Positions 12,157-24,430 are shown, numbered from the stretch's first letter. The stretch is DNA of 64,000 nucleotides from Gentiana macrophylla (GCA_026214975.1 CM047808.1:3895262-3959261), one strand, 5' to 3'. Notes: generated by a model not told the origin, from the sequence alone. Translations and numbers: made by a program.

Positions 12157-14024
12157 TGTTAGGTGTGATGCCCGAAAGACAATTTTGTAATTGTTTTATT
12201 TAATAAATGAAATGATATTATTATTCATATTTATTATTCTCATAATCACCGATGTGACAATAGTATTTACACTACGAAAAACCCTAAGTATATCGTTTAT
12301 GTAATCACTTAACTCGGTGTATGGTATATACACGAGGATTGAGTTAGTGAAGATGTACTTAAAATACAATTAGCCCGTAGTGAAGTTAATCGAGAGTATC
12401 GGGTCTCTCCTTTAACGTGCTACTAATGCGCCCATAACACAATATGTGTGATTGTCTTATCTGGACTTTCGGTTAAGAGAACCTAATGGGGCATTTATAT
12501 ATGATAGATATATATATCATATGTATTTGGACCGATTTGATTAGAGTTCTCGATATAATTCCGTAATCGAAAGTCTTATCGAATCAATGGATGATCATAT
12601 TTATGGATATATCTTAATCCCGAGGTGATCACGATCAACCGCTTGAATCGATATGAAGTTTGACTTGACGGTTAAGGATTACACCGAGTCTGTGGTCCGA
12701 ATTACCCCATCTTGGCATTGTATCTTTGGATTGAGTGAGTAGTCGTGTTATCACGGATCACGGAATCCATTCCTTCCATTTATGGAAGTAGATAGACGAT
12801 TCCTTTATTTGTTAATCCTAAAAGCGATCGATCGCGCTTGATTCATATTACACTCGATTAGCTACCAAAGAGTTGTATGAATTAATTGATCACTGGGGGT
12901 TAATGGTAAATAAGGATAAGAGGTTCTAAAAGGGTTAACGGTAACTTCCCGATTTAGAATGAAAGATCTATGGAGGATTAATCCATATGTAATGATTATA
13001 TCAATGGACGCTTATTATTATTCTCGTGAGGAGATAAATATAATCTTATAATCGGAGGAGTGCGATCACGGGATTATGGTGGCATATTCCTGTGATTGAT
13101 TTATCGAATATAATTATTCTATAATTATTTATTTGATTTATCGGAGCACGATTATTAGTCCATGATGTCCCCGACGCGCTTCCTAATATAGCATAGCTAT
13201 TCTCGGACGTCGAATCCTAATAATATTAATTTAGTTCTTGTTGGACTTTATTAAAACGATATGTGAATTAATTGTTTAGTGGACTATTAAATTAGTTGGG
13301 CTAAATAATTAAAATAAAATCTGGAAAAGACATTTTTCGCGACTTTACTAAAAAATAGTGTGTTGATTTTTGACCTCATTGGTCAAATATATAGAAGGTG
13401 CGCATGGACCTTTCAAAAGAAAAAAGGTGCGCATATTTTGTGTTATTATTTAATTATTGGAAAATTGGTTTCTTGGATAATTATTTAATGTGTGATTTAT
13501 CTTTTATTTGTTAAATGATAATTCATGAAATATTAGATAATAATATGATTTATCCTAATTTGTTTGGGATAATTATTTTATTTATCTTTTATTTGGAAAA
13601 AGGATTAATGTAATAATTATCTCTTAATTATTTAATCTTTGAGACAAGGATTACTTCTCTATATATAAAGAGAGTTCTCCCAAGTCTAAACACACAAGCA
13701 AATTTCGACTTCACCATATTATTTGGAGAAGGAAAATTTTTGGGAGACGAGAGGAAAAGCTTGGAGTTTTTCCGGGTAGCATATCGGAAGGGTTCGAGTC
13801 GAGAATTCCTTCCACCGGAGTTGCTTGGATCACACGTCTGGGAAGATCGTGGTGCTCTTCACATCTTCTTGCAATCTTTCTCTTGCGGTTCTTCAACTTG
13901 GTTTTAGAGATCCAAGAGGTATGATCTACAACCCTCTTGTAGATATAGATCTAGTTATTTAATTACGTATATTTTATAGATCTAGATCCATAAATCGCTT
14001 CCGCCGCGTATGATATTACTAACA
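12157..14024 (+). repeat. 3' LTR of the LARD-like element
   Basis: 1,868 bp, TG...CA, aligned with 4634-6506 over its whole length. The matching TATA region is near 13660-13670. Directly after its end comes the second copy of the GTGGA target duplication and then the resumed transposase frame. Confidence 0.92.
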
Positions 14025-14138
14025 GTGGATACATTTCTAGATGGACAAGTGGATGACCAAGAAGATATAATAAAGCAATGGACTGATTGGCGTGACCAAA
14101 TCGCTCATGAGATGTGGAACATAAGCCACCCTTCATAG

Positions 14139-16398
14139 GTGCATGTCAAGATATCAACTTATGCTACATAATTTTTTGTGATAGTATTTATTTTGCCTAG
14201 TAATTTGCACTGTGTTGCATTTTTTGGAAAGGCTAGTCTTAAGAATAGCAAGTGAAAATAGTTTTGTTCGGCACATGGTGAATATTGTGGTACGATAAGG
14301 TGGTATGTTTTTAATGTAATGTAATTATGTAATGAAATGATTTATAACGTGGTATGTTTTTCAATGGAATGTAAAAAGGTGTATAATGGTTGATGTCCAG
14401 TATAATTATAATATTTGATGTACTATGTTGGCTAATGACTAATATACGATCTTTAATTTTTTTTTGGGGGGGGATTGAGGGGAAATGACAAAAATATTTA
14501 CGAAATGAATAAATATGACACATTCTTTTTTTTAGTTGCAAAAAGGACAAAAAAATTTAACACGGAAAAAATTGACCCTATACACACAGGCGCGCGTCCT
14601 CATGTTGGAGAACATCAGGTATACCGTATATTTGATGCTGCATTGCTGCTTTGTTGTTGGTTTTTTTTTTCAAACATCCGTAACTTTTGATTTAGAACTC
14701 CGATCGTCAAAATTTTTTCACCAAAATTCATTTTTTTTTTGCTCTTCAATTTGAGTCCAAACACGATACCCTTCCGATGTATATTTTGAAAGACGAAAAA
14801 ATATTTATATTAACCGGAGCGTTTTTTCTTATAAACGACCGTAACTTTTAATTTAGAACACCGATTTTCAAAATTGTTTCACCAAAATTCATATTTTTTA
14901 ATCTTCATTTTGAGACCTCATTTGATACATGTTCGACGTAGTATTTGAAAACCGAATTTTATTGCAGCGTTTACACTAACACATCAATAAACAGTATTAG
15001 TAACAATATCAATATCATCAGTATCAGTAAACAGTAACAGGCTCATTTAAGGCTTAATTCAAGTGACTACTTCAAGACACACATATCTGGCTCATTTAAG
15101 GCTTAATTCAATGGATAAGGAGGGACTGTAATACCCAAAAAAAGAAATAGAAGAAAGAAGAATTTATAGATTGAGATAGAGCAACTCAAGAGAGTGAACG
15201 GATAGGTGCCAATGAAAGACTCAATTGAGAGACATAATGTATTTTGATGACTAGAAAGAATTAAGAAAATAGGTGTACTAATTGCAGATGAAAGCACAAT
15301 TAAAGAAATTAAAGATAAAGATGCTATTTAAAACAAAAAATCATCTTTCCCTTGAACTCTGTTTACAGTAGAATAGTTTAGGTAAACACAGAACCAGTCC
15401 AATAATTTACAGCCGATATGTACATACCCATATTTTGATGGACAACAAAAGGTTTCTACTTATCACAATACCACATACAAAACGAAGCATAGTACTTCAT
15501 GTCAAATGATAATAAGGCTAGAAAATAGCAGATCATGCTAATTGAATTAAATTCTGGGTAGCAAATCAACATATAGTCTGTTGATGGCACAACATAGTCG
15601 AATTTTGTGTTCGACGACGGGTTGAAAACAAATTTAATCGCAGCATTTACACTAACACGATGCTCGATGATGATGATCGATAATAATAGTAATAGTATCG
15701 ATGTCGATGATCGACAATTATCATTAATGGTATACGATTAGCCAAAAATCATGGAATCGGAAATAGCAGAGACCAAGGCTGCATACTCAATGAAAGATTC
15801 CATTATCAATGAAGTTGTTGAACTGCTTGTTCGAACTGAAAGTTTGAGCAGATTCTCGAGGCTTTAATAGCAGTTATGCTGCACCATATTATGTCTTAAT
15901 CTCAGTTCAGATCTTATAGGAAAAGAAATTAGGAAGATCTTGCAACCAGTTGTGTGTCTGTTGAAGAAAAACTTCTGACTTTGAAGTATGCATTTTTATT
16001 AGTGTATTAGCAAGAGACAATAATAGTGAAGGAAAATGACAGTTCATGAAAGCATAAGCATATCATGTACTTGTGAGATTTCACCAAGCAAAAGCTAAAC
16101 TAGCAAATGAACTAACAATGCTATACACGGTCCCTGTTAAAGCAAACTATAAAGTAAAGACAATTTCAAGAATCTTTTCACCACAATACTATATCCAAAG
16201 CAAGCACAACATTTAAGCAACTGGATTGCAAAACAATGCAACACTGTCTCTGGTCAGCTCAGTTTCATTGGTATCAATACATAAACGAAGCAAACACGTA
16301 AATACGATCCAAACCGGTCTTGAAGATTTCATCAACATAATCTTAAAACACTAAAAACAATCCACAAATTAAAGTATTCCGAAAAAGAAAAAAAAAAC
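14139..16398. other. Spacer 3' of the Harbinger transposase
   Basis: Mostly AT-rich. 14664-14965 holds an imperfect tandem pair with a period of about 161 bp, marked by CCGTAACTTTT at 14678 and 14839. 15751-15867 is a 38-codon frame (MESEIAETKAAYSMKD...) that I do not recognise and would not call a gene without other support. The ORFs near 14311-14754 lie over homopolymer-rich DNA and have no family resemblance. No RNA gene was seen. Confidence 0.4.
14664..14965. repeat. Imperfect tandem duplication, period about 161 bp
   Basis: Both units run CCGTAACTTTT, GATTTAGAAC (or AATTTAGAAC), CCGAT, TTTCACCAAAATTCAT, then a T-rich stretch and TTGAGNCC. The two have diverged at many sites, so this is an old duplication. 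Confidence 0.75.
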
Positions 16399-16551
16399 GA
16401 CATCCCTAACAATCATTTCATTAAACAGATTGAAAGCATCGGGAACTCTCTTGAATTTAGCATAAAATTCAGAAGGTAAATTTAACATGATTACCGACTT
16501 AATAACATGGGCATGTAATGTAACTGCTCTGCTGAGCTTGATGGAAGAAAT
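16399..16551 (-). pseudogene. Pentatricopeptide repeat (PPR) protein fragment
   Basis: The minus strand reads 51 codons beginning just after a stop. It contains LHAHVIKS, then FYAKFKRVPDAFNLFNEM and IVRDV. This is the LHAHVIKSG...DA..LF.EM..RDVV pattern of plant PLS-class PPR proteins, which bind organelle RNA. Only about one and a half repeats remain. The frame ends in a T-run (16381-16398) and neither flank continues the protein. It is most likely a duplicated or transposed gene fragment. Confidence is limited by its short length. Confidence 0.55.
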
Positions 16552-17960
16552 TCAATTTTGCTGCAAACTTTTCAAGCCATTAAAAATAAACTGGCAACTT
16601 ATCCGTGACCCAGTCATAAATGAACTTTTGATTCATAATTTAGCGGCGGAATCCATATTCTTCTTGCGTCAGGAATAGTTCCGGACAGTAGAAATTGAAA
16701 CGGAAGAAAGTGGGTTTTCCTGTTTAGCGAACATAGCCGGTTAACAAATAAACAGGGGATAAATTTTTTTGTCCTTATTGCAACTGAAAAATTAAAGTTG
16801 GATTAGCACTTAATTAATAGGAGAAAAGTGGACTATAAACTAATTTTTCCTTTTTTTTTTGGATATTCAAATTTTGAATAAAATGACATGTGATGGAAAA
16901 AAAATGCAATTTTTTATATTTAAAAAATAAAAAAACCCACACCTTCCTACCCTACCCCACCCCACCCTCCCCACCTCGCTCAGACACACCACCCACGTGT
17001 TTTGTCAATTTTCATTCCATTCCATCTCATTCCGTGATTTTCAAGTGGTAATGAAAATGGATATTTTAAATTCCGTTGGAATAAAATTTCATTATATTCT
17101 GTTATCTTATAATTATACACAAACACTGGAAAAATCATTTCATTCCATCCTATTCTTGCGACATACAGAATTGGAGATTTCATTATAAAAGAACATTGAA
17201 ATTTAAATTTATTTCCATCAAACATTCTATCTTTCCAAACAAAGGAATGGTAAATTTTCATTCTATTATACCCATGACAAACGTTGGAATTGAATTAGTA
17301 CATCATACGGGAGTTAAAACAAATATTAAAACTAATATTGGAGTATCAAATATCAATGGAGGGACCTTAGTATTGTTAACAAACTGAGCTGTACGCAAAC
17401 AAATTATGATTTGACTCTATCAGTTCGTGTTTGTTTGTTAAGTGTCGCCCAATCATTGTTTGTCTGTATTCATCTTCATGTTATTTTCCGTCTCAACAAC
17501 ATAGTTGAAACTAGTTTTGAAAAATTAAAAAGACGTTCAACTAAAATAATAGTTGTTGTAAAGAGGGAGTAGAGTGCATTTGAGCTCGGCTAATATATGT
17601 TAACGAATAGAGCTCAAACATAAAATTGAGTTTGTTTACTAAACAAACTTGAGTTCGTTCGTGTAATAGACAAACACAAATTCAAACATTTGATACTCGA
17701 TTCGGTTTGGCTCATTTACACCTTTAAGAAGGTTAGTTTGGAGGGTAAGGAACATGAGGTCACACAATAGTAAGATCTTACAGAAGGTCTATCAGTTTGA
17801 CCAATATTATGATTAAAGGTTTGCCGTCAATGAATACAAAATTTAGGTTGGTTATGAACCAAATTCTAGTGTACCCTATCCAAGAGGAATTATTGTTTTT
17901 AAACTGGGCCCCTATTTCTAGAAAAAAAAAACTACCAATAAATTTCCTTCAAAGTGATGA
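16552..17960. other. Spacer with MITE-like inverted sequence and the left flank of the copia element
   Basis: 17000-17280 is rich in ATTCCATTCC / GGAATGG words arranged in inverted order around an AT-rich core, which suggests an old MITE. 17390-17730 contains GTTTGTTTGTT and AACAAAC words in both orientations, reminiscent of hAT-type non-autonomous elements, but clear ends were not found. 17797-17955 is an open frame running into the copia LTR; I do not recognise it. Confidence 0.35.
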
Positions 17961-18152
17961 ACTTAGAAAAGATAGGATCCAGAATATTGTTACTAGATTG
18001 TAGAAGATGATACATAAAGGTCGACACATACAGGACATGTGTCACTCTTACACACTACCACATGTAACACACAAATCTATAATAGATTCTACACTCTTGG
18101 ATATTACATATTGATCCTTCAACATTCACTAACACAATATGATACTCTAACA
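17961..18152 (-). repeat. 3' LTR of the copia element (left end)
   Basis: 192 bp, a close match to 24431-24619. On the minus strand it begins TGTTAGAGTATC. Its last bases read CTTTTCTAAGT and are followed by the target site, so the terminal dinucleotides are TG...GT rather than TG...CA. The boundary is set by the target duplication and by the primer site at the other LTR. Confidence 0.88.
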
Positions 18153-18159
18153 TCTCCCC

Positions 18160-21100
18160 TCAAACTAAATGTGGATGATGTTCAACACTGAGTTTGGCAC
18201 GAAATGGAACAAAGGCTGCAGTAGACAGAGCCTTTGTTAAAATATCAGCAGGCTGATCATAGGAGGGTATGTAGTCAACCACCAACTCTCCCTTGAGAAC
18301 TCGATCCCTTACATAATGAACATCAATTTCAATGTGCTTGGTCCGAGCATGGAACACTGGATTCTGTGCCAAGGAGTTCGCACTGATATTATCACAGTAG
18401 ATTACTGGTGTGGAGCTGAGTTGTACACCAAGTTCTTTCAGAAGTCTTGAACCATGTGATCTCTGCTGCTGCATTAACTAAACTTTTGTATTCCGACTCT
18501 GTGCTTTATCTAGACACAACTTGCTGTTTTTTTTGAGCTCCATGTGACCAAGGAATCACCAATATACATACAATGTCCTGCCACAGACCTCATGTCATAC
18601 TTACAGCATCCCCAATCTGCATCACTATATCCAGTGAGAGTGAGTTGAGCATCTGTATATGCAGTGCGAGTAAGACTGCCCTGTGATTTCAGGTGCAATC
18701 CAAATTCTATAGTCCCTTTTAGGTATCACAAAACTCTTTTCAGTGCCTGCTAGTGAACATCCCTAGGAGAGTGCACAAATTGACTCAAGGTGTTGACAGC
18801 AAAGGCTACATCTGGCCTTGTGAAGGTTAAGTATTGAAGGGCTCATATCACACTTCTGTATAGAGATGGATCTTTCATGGGAACCCCTTCATCTGGCACA
18901 AGGGACTTACCTGTTACCATAAGAGTGGGGCATGGTGCAATATTTTCCAGGTTCAGCCTATGGAGCAACTGCTTAAGGTAATGTTTTTGTGTTAACAGTA
19001 TCCCATTGGTATCTCTGTGAGCTTCCACTCCTAGGAAATGACTGAGCTGTCCAAGATCTTTCAGAGGAAACCTGATGTTCAAAAGTTGAATGAATCTTTT
19101 TATTGCTTTAGAGCTGTTGCCAGATGAGGAAGTCATCAACATAAACCAATACATACAGCATAGTGTGATTGTGTCTCATGATGAATAAAGAAGTATCTGA
19201 TACAGACTAGGTAAATCCCCAATTAAGCAGCTGATTCTTGAGTTCATCAAAACAGGCCCTGGGGGCCTGCTTTAAACCATACAGTGCCTTCTTCAAGTGG
19301 CGAGACATGATCAGGCTTTGTTGGCATCAATGAATCCTTCATCTTTGTGGCATAAACACGATTCATCTGATCTTCCATTTAGAAGGCATTGTTGATATCC
19401 ACTTGATGTATACCCTGGTTCAAGGAAGCCAATAGCTAAAATAACTCACGATGTTCTCGCCTCTGCCACAAGATTGAAGGTTTCTGTGTAATCAATTCCT
19501 TCTTTTTGATTGAACCCCTTGTCAACCAATCTTGCTTTATATTTCAACACACTTCCAACTGGTCTTAGTTTTGTTTTGTAGATCCATCTGTTACCCACCA
19601 GGTTCTGAGATGGATGGTGAGGGACTAGCTCCCAGGTCTGATTTTGGGAGAGAGCAAGATATTCTTCTTGCATGGCTTTGTGCCATTTGGGATCTGCTAG
19701 AGCCTGCTGGACATTAATTGATAGGTTCCAAAGTATCATCTGTCTCCATAGTAGCTGTCAGACTGAACATCTTCTTAGGTCTGGTGATTCCACTCTTAGC
19801 CCTAGTCTGCATTTGATGCCTTGGTGGTGGTGATGGTGAGGATGAGGAGTCACTGGACTGTGAAGGAGACTATGAGTGTGATGGTGAGGAAGGCACATAT
19901 GGTATAGGAGATTCTGAGTGAGATGTTGAGGTAGTAGTAGATGGTGGTGATGCAGATGGTGAAGTTGGCTGCTCATCATGATCAGTGTGATGTCCTGGAG
20001 AGTATACTTCTGGAGAGTTACCATGTACCTGTGTGTCTGTCAATGTATGATAACTAGGACAAGAAGACATAGCATTAGAAACAACTGTCTGGGATGATCC
20101 AATGGCAGTACTAGTTGGATGCATAGATTTATAAGGGAATTCAGACTCATTAAACTTAACATGGACAGTGATGTATATTCTACCATTTGTATCCATACAT
20201 TTATGACCCTTGTGTGTGTGACTAAGACCAAGATATACACATTTTTTAGTATGGTACTGAAAGTTGTGGGTGTGACATGGTCTAAGATAGGGATAGCAGG
20301 TGCACCCAAAAGTTTTGATCATGTTAAGAGAAGGTTTCTTTTTATAGATGACTTCAAATGGTGACTTGTGATGCAACACAGGGGTAGGCAAAATGTTGAT
20401 AATAGACACAGCATGATGGAAAGCATCCCACCAATATTTGAGAGGCAAAGATGATTGAGCCAAGAAGAGTTAAACCAGACTCTACTTTGTGTCTGTGTTT
20501 CCTCTCTGCCATTTTGTTCATGAATGTGAGGGCAGGGGTGTTTGAATTTGATGCCATGTGTGGCCAGAAATGACTCAAAACTTATGTACTCTCCCCCCAG
20601 TCAGACTGAATTGTTTTAATAGTAGTATTGAATGTGTTTTCAACCATTTTTTTGAACTGAACAAATGTGTTAAGAGCCTCTGATTTATACTTTAAAGGGT
20701 AAATCCATGTGAATCTACTAAAGTCATCAATAAAGTGGATGTAGTAAGAGAAACCAGAAGTAGAGTGCACAGGGGCAGGCCCCCATATATCTGTGTGTAT
20801 CAATTATAGAACAGTAGCAGCATGACTGGAAGAGCAATTAAATGGAACAACATGCAATTTGCCAAACTGGCAAGCATCACAAAAAGAAACAGTGACTTGA
20901 ATGTTTACACCATAATCAGAAATAACTTTATTTAAAACTTTGAGACTATGATGGCCTAATCTTCTATGCCAGACATCAGGATTAGTCTCAACAGACACAC
21001 TAGAGACCACATAACTACTAGGGACATCATAAGTGGATTGAAGGGAACTCTTGTTGGAGGTCTGATCTTCACTGGAAAGATGCTGAATCTGATACAGGCC

Positions 21101-21535
21101 ATTTGCCAGGGTTTCTTCCAGAAGTACTCTATTTGACACTTTGTCCTTCACAAAACATTTAGAACCATGAAACTCAACAAAGACATTGTTATCAGATGTC
21201 AGTTTAAAAATACTAAGGAGATTCTTCTTTATATGTGGAACATGTAGAATATCAAGTAGGTGTATTTCTGATGCAATAATGGAATGTCCAGTGTGTGCAA
21301 TATGTAGTTTATGACCATTACCAACAATGAGTAACTCCTTACCATCATACTCAGATTTAATCTGTAGGTTGGCCATGTCTAAGGTTACATGATTTGTTGC
21401 ACCAGAATCTGCATACCAACTGGGATCATCTATCATTTCTGGAGATGCAATGTAGGCAGCCACTTGCATGTTTCCATTGTTCTGGTTGTTGTTTTCTTGA
21501 GGGGTAGACTCATATGTGCCAATATTCTGAAGCAA
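18160..21535 (-). pseudogene. copia pol (protease, integrase, RT, RNase H), frameshifted
   Basis: From 21535 downwards: protease with WYADSGATNHVT (DSG active site), then the pre-integrase block VWHRRLGHHSLKVL. Integrase follows with HTDIWGPAPVHS and a mutated SDWGES second-Asp motif, then MAERKHRH. RT begins near 19715 (WHKAMQEEYLAL, TWELVP, KYKARLVDKGFNQKEGIDY) and its YVDD box lies at 19143-19132. RNase H is represented by GYSDADWG near 18650 and ARTKHIEIDVHYVRD near 18330. It ends at a stop just before the polypurine tract. At least five frame breaks separate these pieces, so no functional polyprotein is made. Confidence 0.9.
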
Positions 21536-22071
21536 TGTGTCCCACCTTCAAGCAAATCTGACAAGTGGGTCTTGGGCCATTTCTAGATCCTCTACCATTT
21601 GTTCTACCACCCCTGGAACGACCTCCTCTTCCAGAGCCTTGTTGACCTCTGCCAAATCCTCTTCCTCTTCCATTTGGAGAACCAGAACCTCTATTACCTC
21701 CAGGATACACTTGAGAGTAATTTGCACTAGATTGGGAGAGATCTAGTGCTGGTGCAGGGTTAAAACGGGCAACCAGACGTTCATGTGTCAAGAGCTGTGA
21801 TTGAACTTCTGGCCATGAAAGAGATCCAACTCTAGAGGTGATATTGACAATCACAGATTCATATTCTTTGGTCAACCCTCCAAGAGTGGCAAAGATTAAT
21901 TCTGATTGTGACACAGGGTACCCAGCATAAGCTAATTCATCACCATGAGTATTCATTTGGGCCAAGTAATCGGCCATAGATTTATTACCTTTCTCAGTCT
22001 TAGTGAGGGCATCCTTAAGTTCCAGGATCCGGGATTCAGCTTGATTATTGTGAAGAAGCTTAAGAGTACGT

Positions 22072-23850
22072 GATGAGAGTCAACTTTACTGTACTTTGGT
22101 GCGCAGTTTAACCCCCGTTTATCACTTTATTGGCATGTTTTGGGTAGATATAGACCTGTTTGAGAGTAATATCGAGAGTTATACACACGGGGAGTTAAAC
22201 TGTCACATCGATAGTAAACTCCGCCTTTTTAACGATATTTCACTCTTTTCCGAGCACTTTTGTCTTGCGGAATTACGCGTGATGTTTGTTCGTATATGTT
22301 ATTGCATGATTTAGGTGACTCGAGGACCCGGAAGGCGATGTTTTGGACCAAGAGACACGTTCGTGGCACGAGAGTTGAATGAAAGTGGAAGAAAAGCCAA
22401 GTTTGGAGTGGATTCAAGGCAAACTGGCGTTTGCCATACCCCAAACTGGCGTTTGCAGTAAGCCTACCACAGATGGGCGTTTGCCTATCCCAAACGGGCG
22501 TTTACAGAGTTGACACTTCATTCAGAAAGTCGGGTTTTCAACTGGACGAGCATCCCAATGACCCCCAAACTGGCGTTTGGACGGGTTCCGCCCGAAGTAA
22601 AAAGCTCATATAAAGCAAACGAGCGTCCATGGTACACATACGGGCGTTCTCCCTCAAGACATGATTCAGCAAACAGGCGTTCAGAGAAATGCAAATGCCC
22701 GTCCACTGAAGACGAAACCCTAATATCATCATATTTTTCCAGGCAAACGAGCGTTTGGAGGAACTCAAATGGGCGTTTGCGACCGACAGCATCAGATTTC
22801 GACCTACTCTATAAATACGCGGCTCATTCAGCCCTTATGGATATCTGACCAACTTTAGACTTCTTTTGAGCGATTTTGGTGAGATTTTAGGTTAGATTAA
22901 ACATCCTTTGATCTTTTGATTCCCTAGATAACTTCCTTTGATTCTACACATCTTTTATAGCTTAGATTTACATTACAAGATCAAAGATTCAACTTTTCGG
23001 GTTAACTATTTCTTCATCTTTTCTGGATATGATTTTCATCAGTTATATGGTAATGACTTTTCTTTTATTTATTGTCTTTAGGTCAATTTCCGTTCTTTAT
23101 TCCGTTATTAGCATAATTATGAGTAGCTAATTGCATGTGTAGTCGAATTATGTGAAAGCGAGCGAAAACCCTAAGGGGGATGAGATAGGGAATTGTGTAG
23201 TGCGTAATTTTATGTTTAAACGATTAATCCACGTCCTAAAACTTATTTTAACGTCTTTGAATTATATTGATCACCTAGTTCACTGCCACACACATCAAAC
23301 TTATAGATGCATTTTGCGGTGAGATGTGGGATAAGGGGTTTTAGGATCGTTGCATAGATTCGTCCTAGTTGTTAGGACCGTTTCCAATACAGAGGTTTGT
23401 CATCGTTGTTCGAGCAACTCTAGAACTTAATCATGTTAGGATAATCGGTTTTCTAAAGGGAGAGTCGGTTAGCTTCACATAGGGTGGTTAGATCGAGTTG
23501 TTCAGTCTAATCACTAGATTTAGGAGTTGGTACCCGTGGATGTCGTTAAACTACATTGGATAGGTAGGTTGGTTAAGACACGCTCCCTGTCAAGTCTTTC
23601 CTTAGGGGTAAAAGTAGCTTGTGGGATTATAGTTCGGCTATACCTTTTAATACTTAGAAGTACAACCGTTAGTATAATCGTTATTTTTGCATTAGTATAA
23701 TACCTTTCCACCTTTGATTGACCTGAACTAAGTTCTACGTCGACTTTGGTACTTAACATTACTCCCTGTGGATTCGACCTTGTGACCACTATACTACCGT
23801 TGACCCGATACTCTGTCGGTTAAAGTTAGCGGTTTAGTATTCTTCTATCA
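22072..23850 (+). mobile_element. Solo LTR, probably Ty3/gypsy, inside copia gag
   Basis: A 1,779-bp TG...CA segment (TGATGAGAGT ... TTCTATCA) is flanked by the 5-bp duplication GTACG at 22067-22071 and 23851-23855. Removing it with one target copy restores the gag frame across the junction. It has a TATAAATA box at 22810-22817 on the plus strand and no coding capacity. The 3' end contains CTCCCTGTGGATTCGACC, a phrase I associate with LTR ends of plant Ty3/gypsy elements. A solo LTR of this kind forms when the two LTRs of an element recombine and the interior is lost. Confidence 0.87.
22421..22779 (+). repeat. Array of GGCGTTTG-type motifs in the solo LTR
   Basis: At least ten copies of a 13-bp word close to AAACTGGCGTTTG lie upstream of the TATA box. 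Examples are 22421-22433, 22443-22455, 22471-22483 (AGATGGGCGTTTG), 22492-22504, 22567-22579, 22745-22757 (AAACGAGCGTTTG) and 22767-22779, with weaker ones near 22616, 22640 and 22670. The core is semi-palindromic (AAAC...GTTT). The position suggests an enhancer-like array. Confidence 0.85.
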
Positions 23851-24430
23851 GTACGACATACCTCAGCTGCAGTGGCACATCCGACCACCTCAAGGAGAGC
23901 TTGCTCCGTCATAGATCCGAGCAACCAGCCAAGAAGCAGTGCATCCATGGTTTCCCATTCATCATTAGCTGGATTCTTAATAGGCACAGATGGGTTTCCA
24001 GTTGTGTGGACAAACTCCGGAGGCTTGGGTTTGGTTCCGAACACATGGCCTTCCAACCGGTGACCACGAATGACTGGTAAGATGGAGTAACGCCACAACA
24101 GATAGTTATTCCGGCTAAGCTTGACAATGAAGTTTGGTGTCAAGTTCCCTCCAAACGGCGGTGCATGTGTGATGGAAGGAATGTTTGGTGAAGATCGGAA
24201 AAGCGCTGACGAAATGGGATTGGAAAAGGTCATCGTCGGAGTGTTCATTGTAAGGTTTGGGATGGAGTAAGTGGTTGTGCAACTTGGGAAGCTGACTGGT
24301 GGAATAGATGAGTTTGGTGGTATAGTTGAGCTTGGAATCATGGTGGTATGGCCAGAAGTGGTCTGTGACCCTTCTCCCGGAGGTGTATTTCCGGCAGTCG
24401 CCATGGCCGGAGAAGCTGGCTCTGCTACCA

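Larger units (their letters stand above)
4634..14024 (+). mobile_element. Non-coding LTR retrotransposon (LARD-like), complete with two LTRs
   Basis: A 9,391-bp element is bounded by near-identical direct repeats at 4634-6506 and 12157-14024. Both begin TGTTAGGTGTGATGCC and end ATATTACTAACA, that is TG...CA. The target duplication GTGGA is seen at 4629-4633 and 14025-14029. The 5.65-kb interior has only short ORFs and no gag, protease, integrase or RT motif in any frame I could follow. That fits a large retrotransposon derivative that would move with proteins supplied by another element. A GGTATC word just inside the left LTR (6508-6513) partly matches a tRNA-Met primer site, and a purine run (CAAGTGGGAGA, near 12146-12156) abuts the right LTR as a polypurine tract. 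The orientation is inferred from these two sites. Confidence 0.92.
3421..14138 (+). pseudogene. PIF/Harbinger-type (HARBI1-like, DDE_Tnp_4) transposase, split by an LTR retrotransposon
   Basis: Exon 1 (3421-3933) carries the N-terminal helix region (IDEMGATFLNIIAHH, RSVKFSFWRSGQTI...FH) and ends at GTAAGT. Exon 2 (4017-4231) opens GCLGALDGTHIPVRV with the first catalytic Asp. It has a frameshifting deletion near 4090-4105, after which another frame gives LPGWECSAADGRVLRDA with the second Asp. Exon 3 starts at 4312 (YYLCDAGYTN, SARNVIEKGIG, ACCLLHNFIRREM) and is interrupted at 4633. After the inserted element the frame resumes at 14030 and ends with QWTDWRDQIAHEMWN and a stop at 14136-14138, exactly the expected C-terminus. 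The family cuts and pastes DNA at TTA/TAA sites together with a Myb-like partner. No partner gene or clear TIRs were found. The element is dead because of both the frameshift and the insertion. Confidence 0.9.
21510..24404 (-). pseudogene. copia gag, split by a solo LTR
   Basis: The N-terminal part (24404-23851) starts MATAGNTPPGEGSQ and contains NYLLWRYSILPVIRGH and the DALLLGWLLGSM.EQALL motif typical of plant copia gag. After the solo LTR and one target copy, the frame resumes from 22066 with LKLLHNNQAESRI, LKDALTKTEKGNKSMADYL and a Gly/Arg-rich linker. It ends in a zinc knuckle of the form C-x2-C-x4-H-x4-Y: the last Cys is Tyr, which should impair RNA packaging. A stop at 21510-21512 separates it from the protease frame, whereas plant copia normally reads through as one polyprotein. 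Confidence 0.88.

Noticed and set aside
19758..20463. Overlapping minus-strand ORFs with His- and Ser-rich tails
   Set aside because: The His-rich 88-codon frame is an out-of-frame reading of the Ser/Pro-rich linker between copia integrase and RT.
22431..22848. Several overlapping ORFs on both strands
   Set aside because: They are by-products of the GGCGTTTG motif array in the solo LTR and have no domain.
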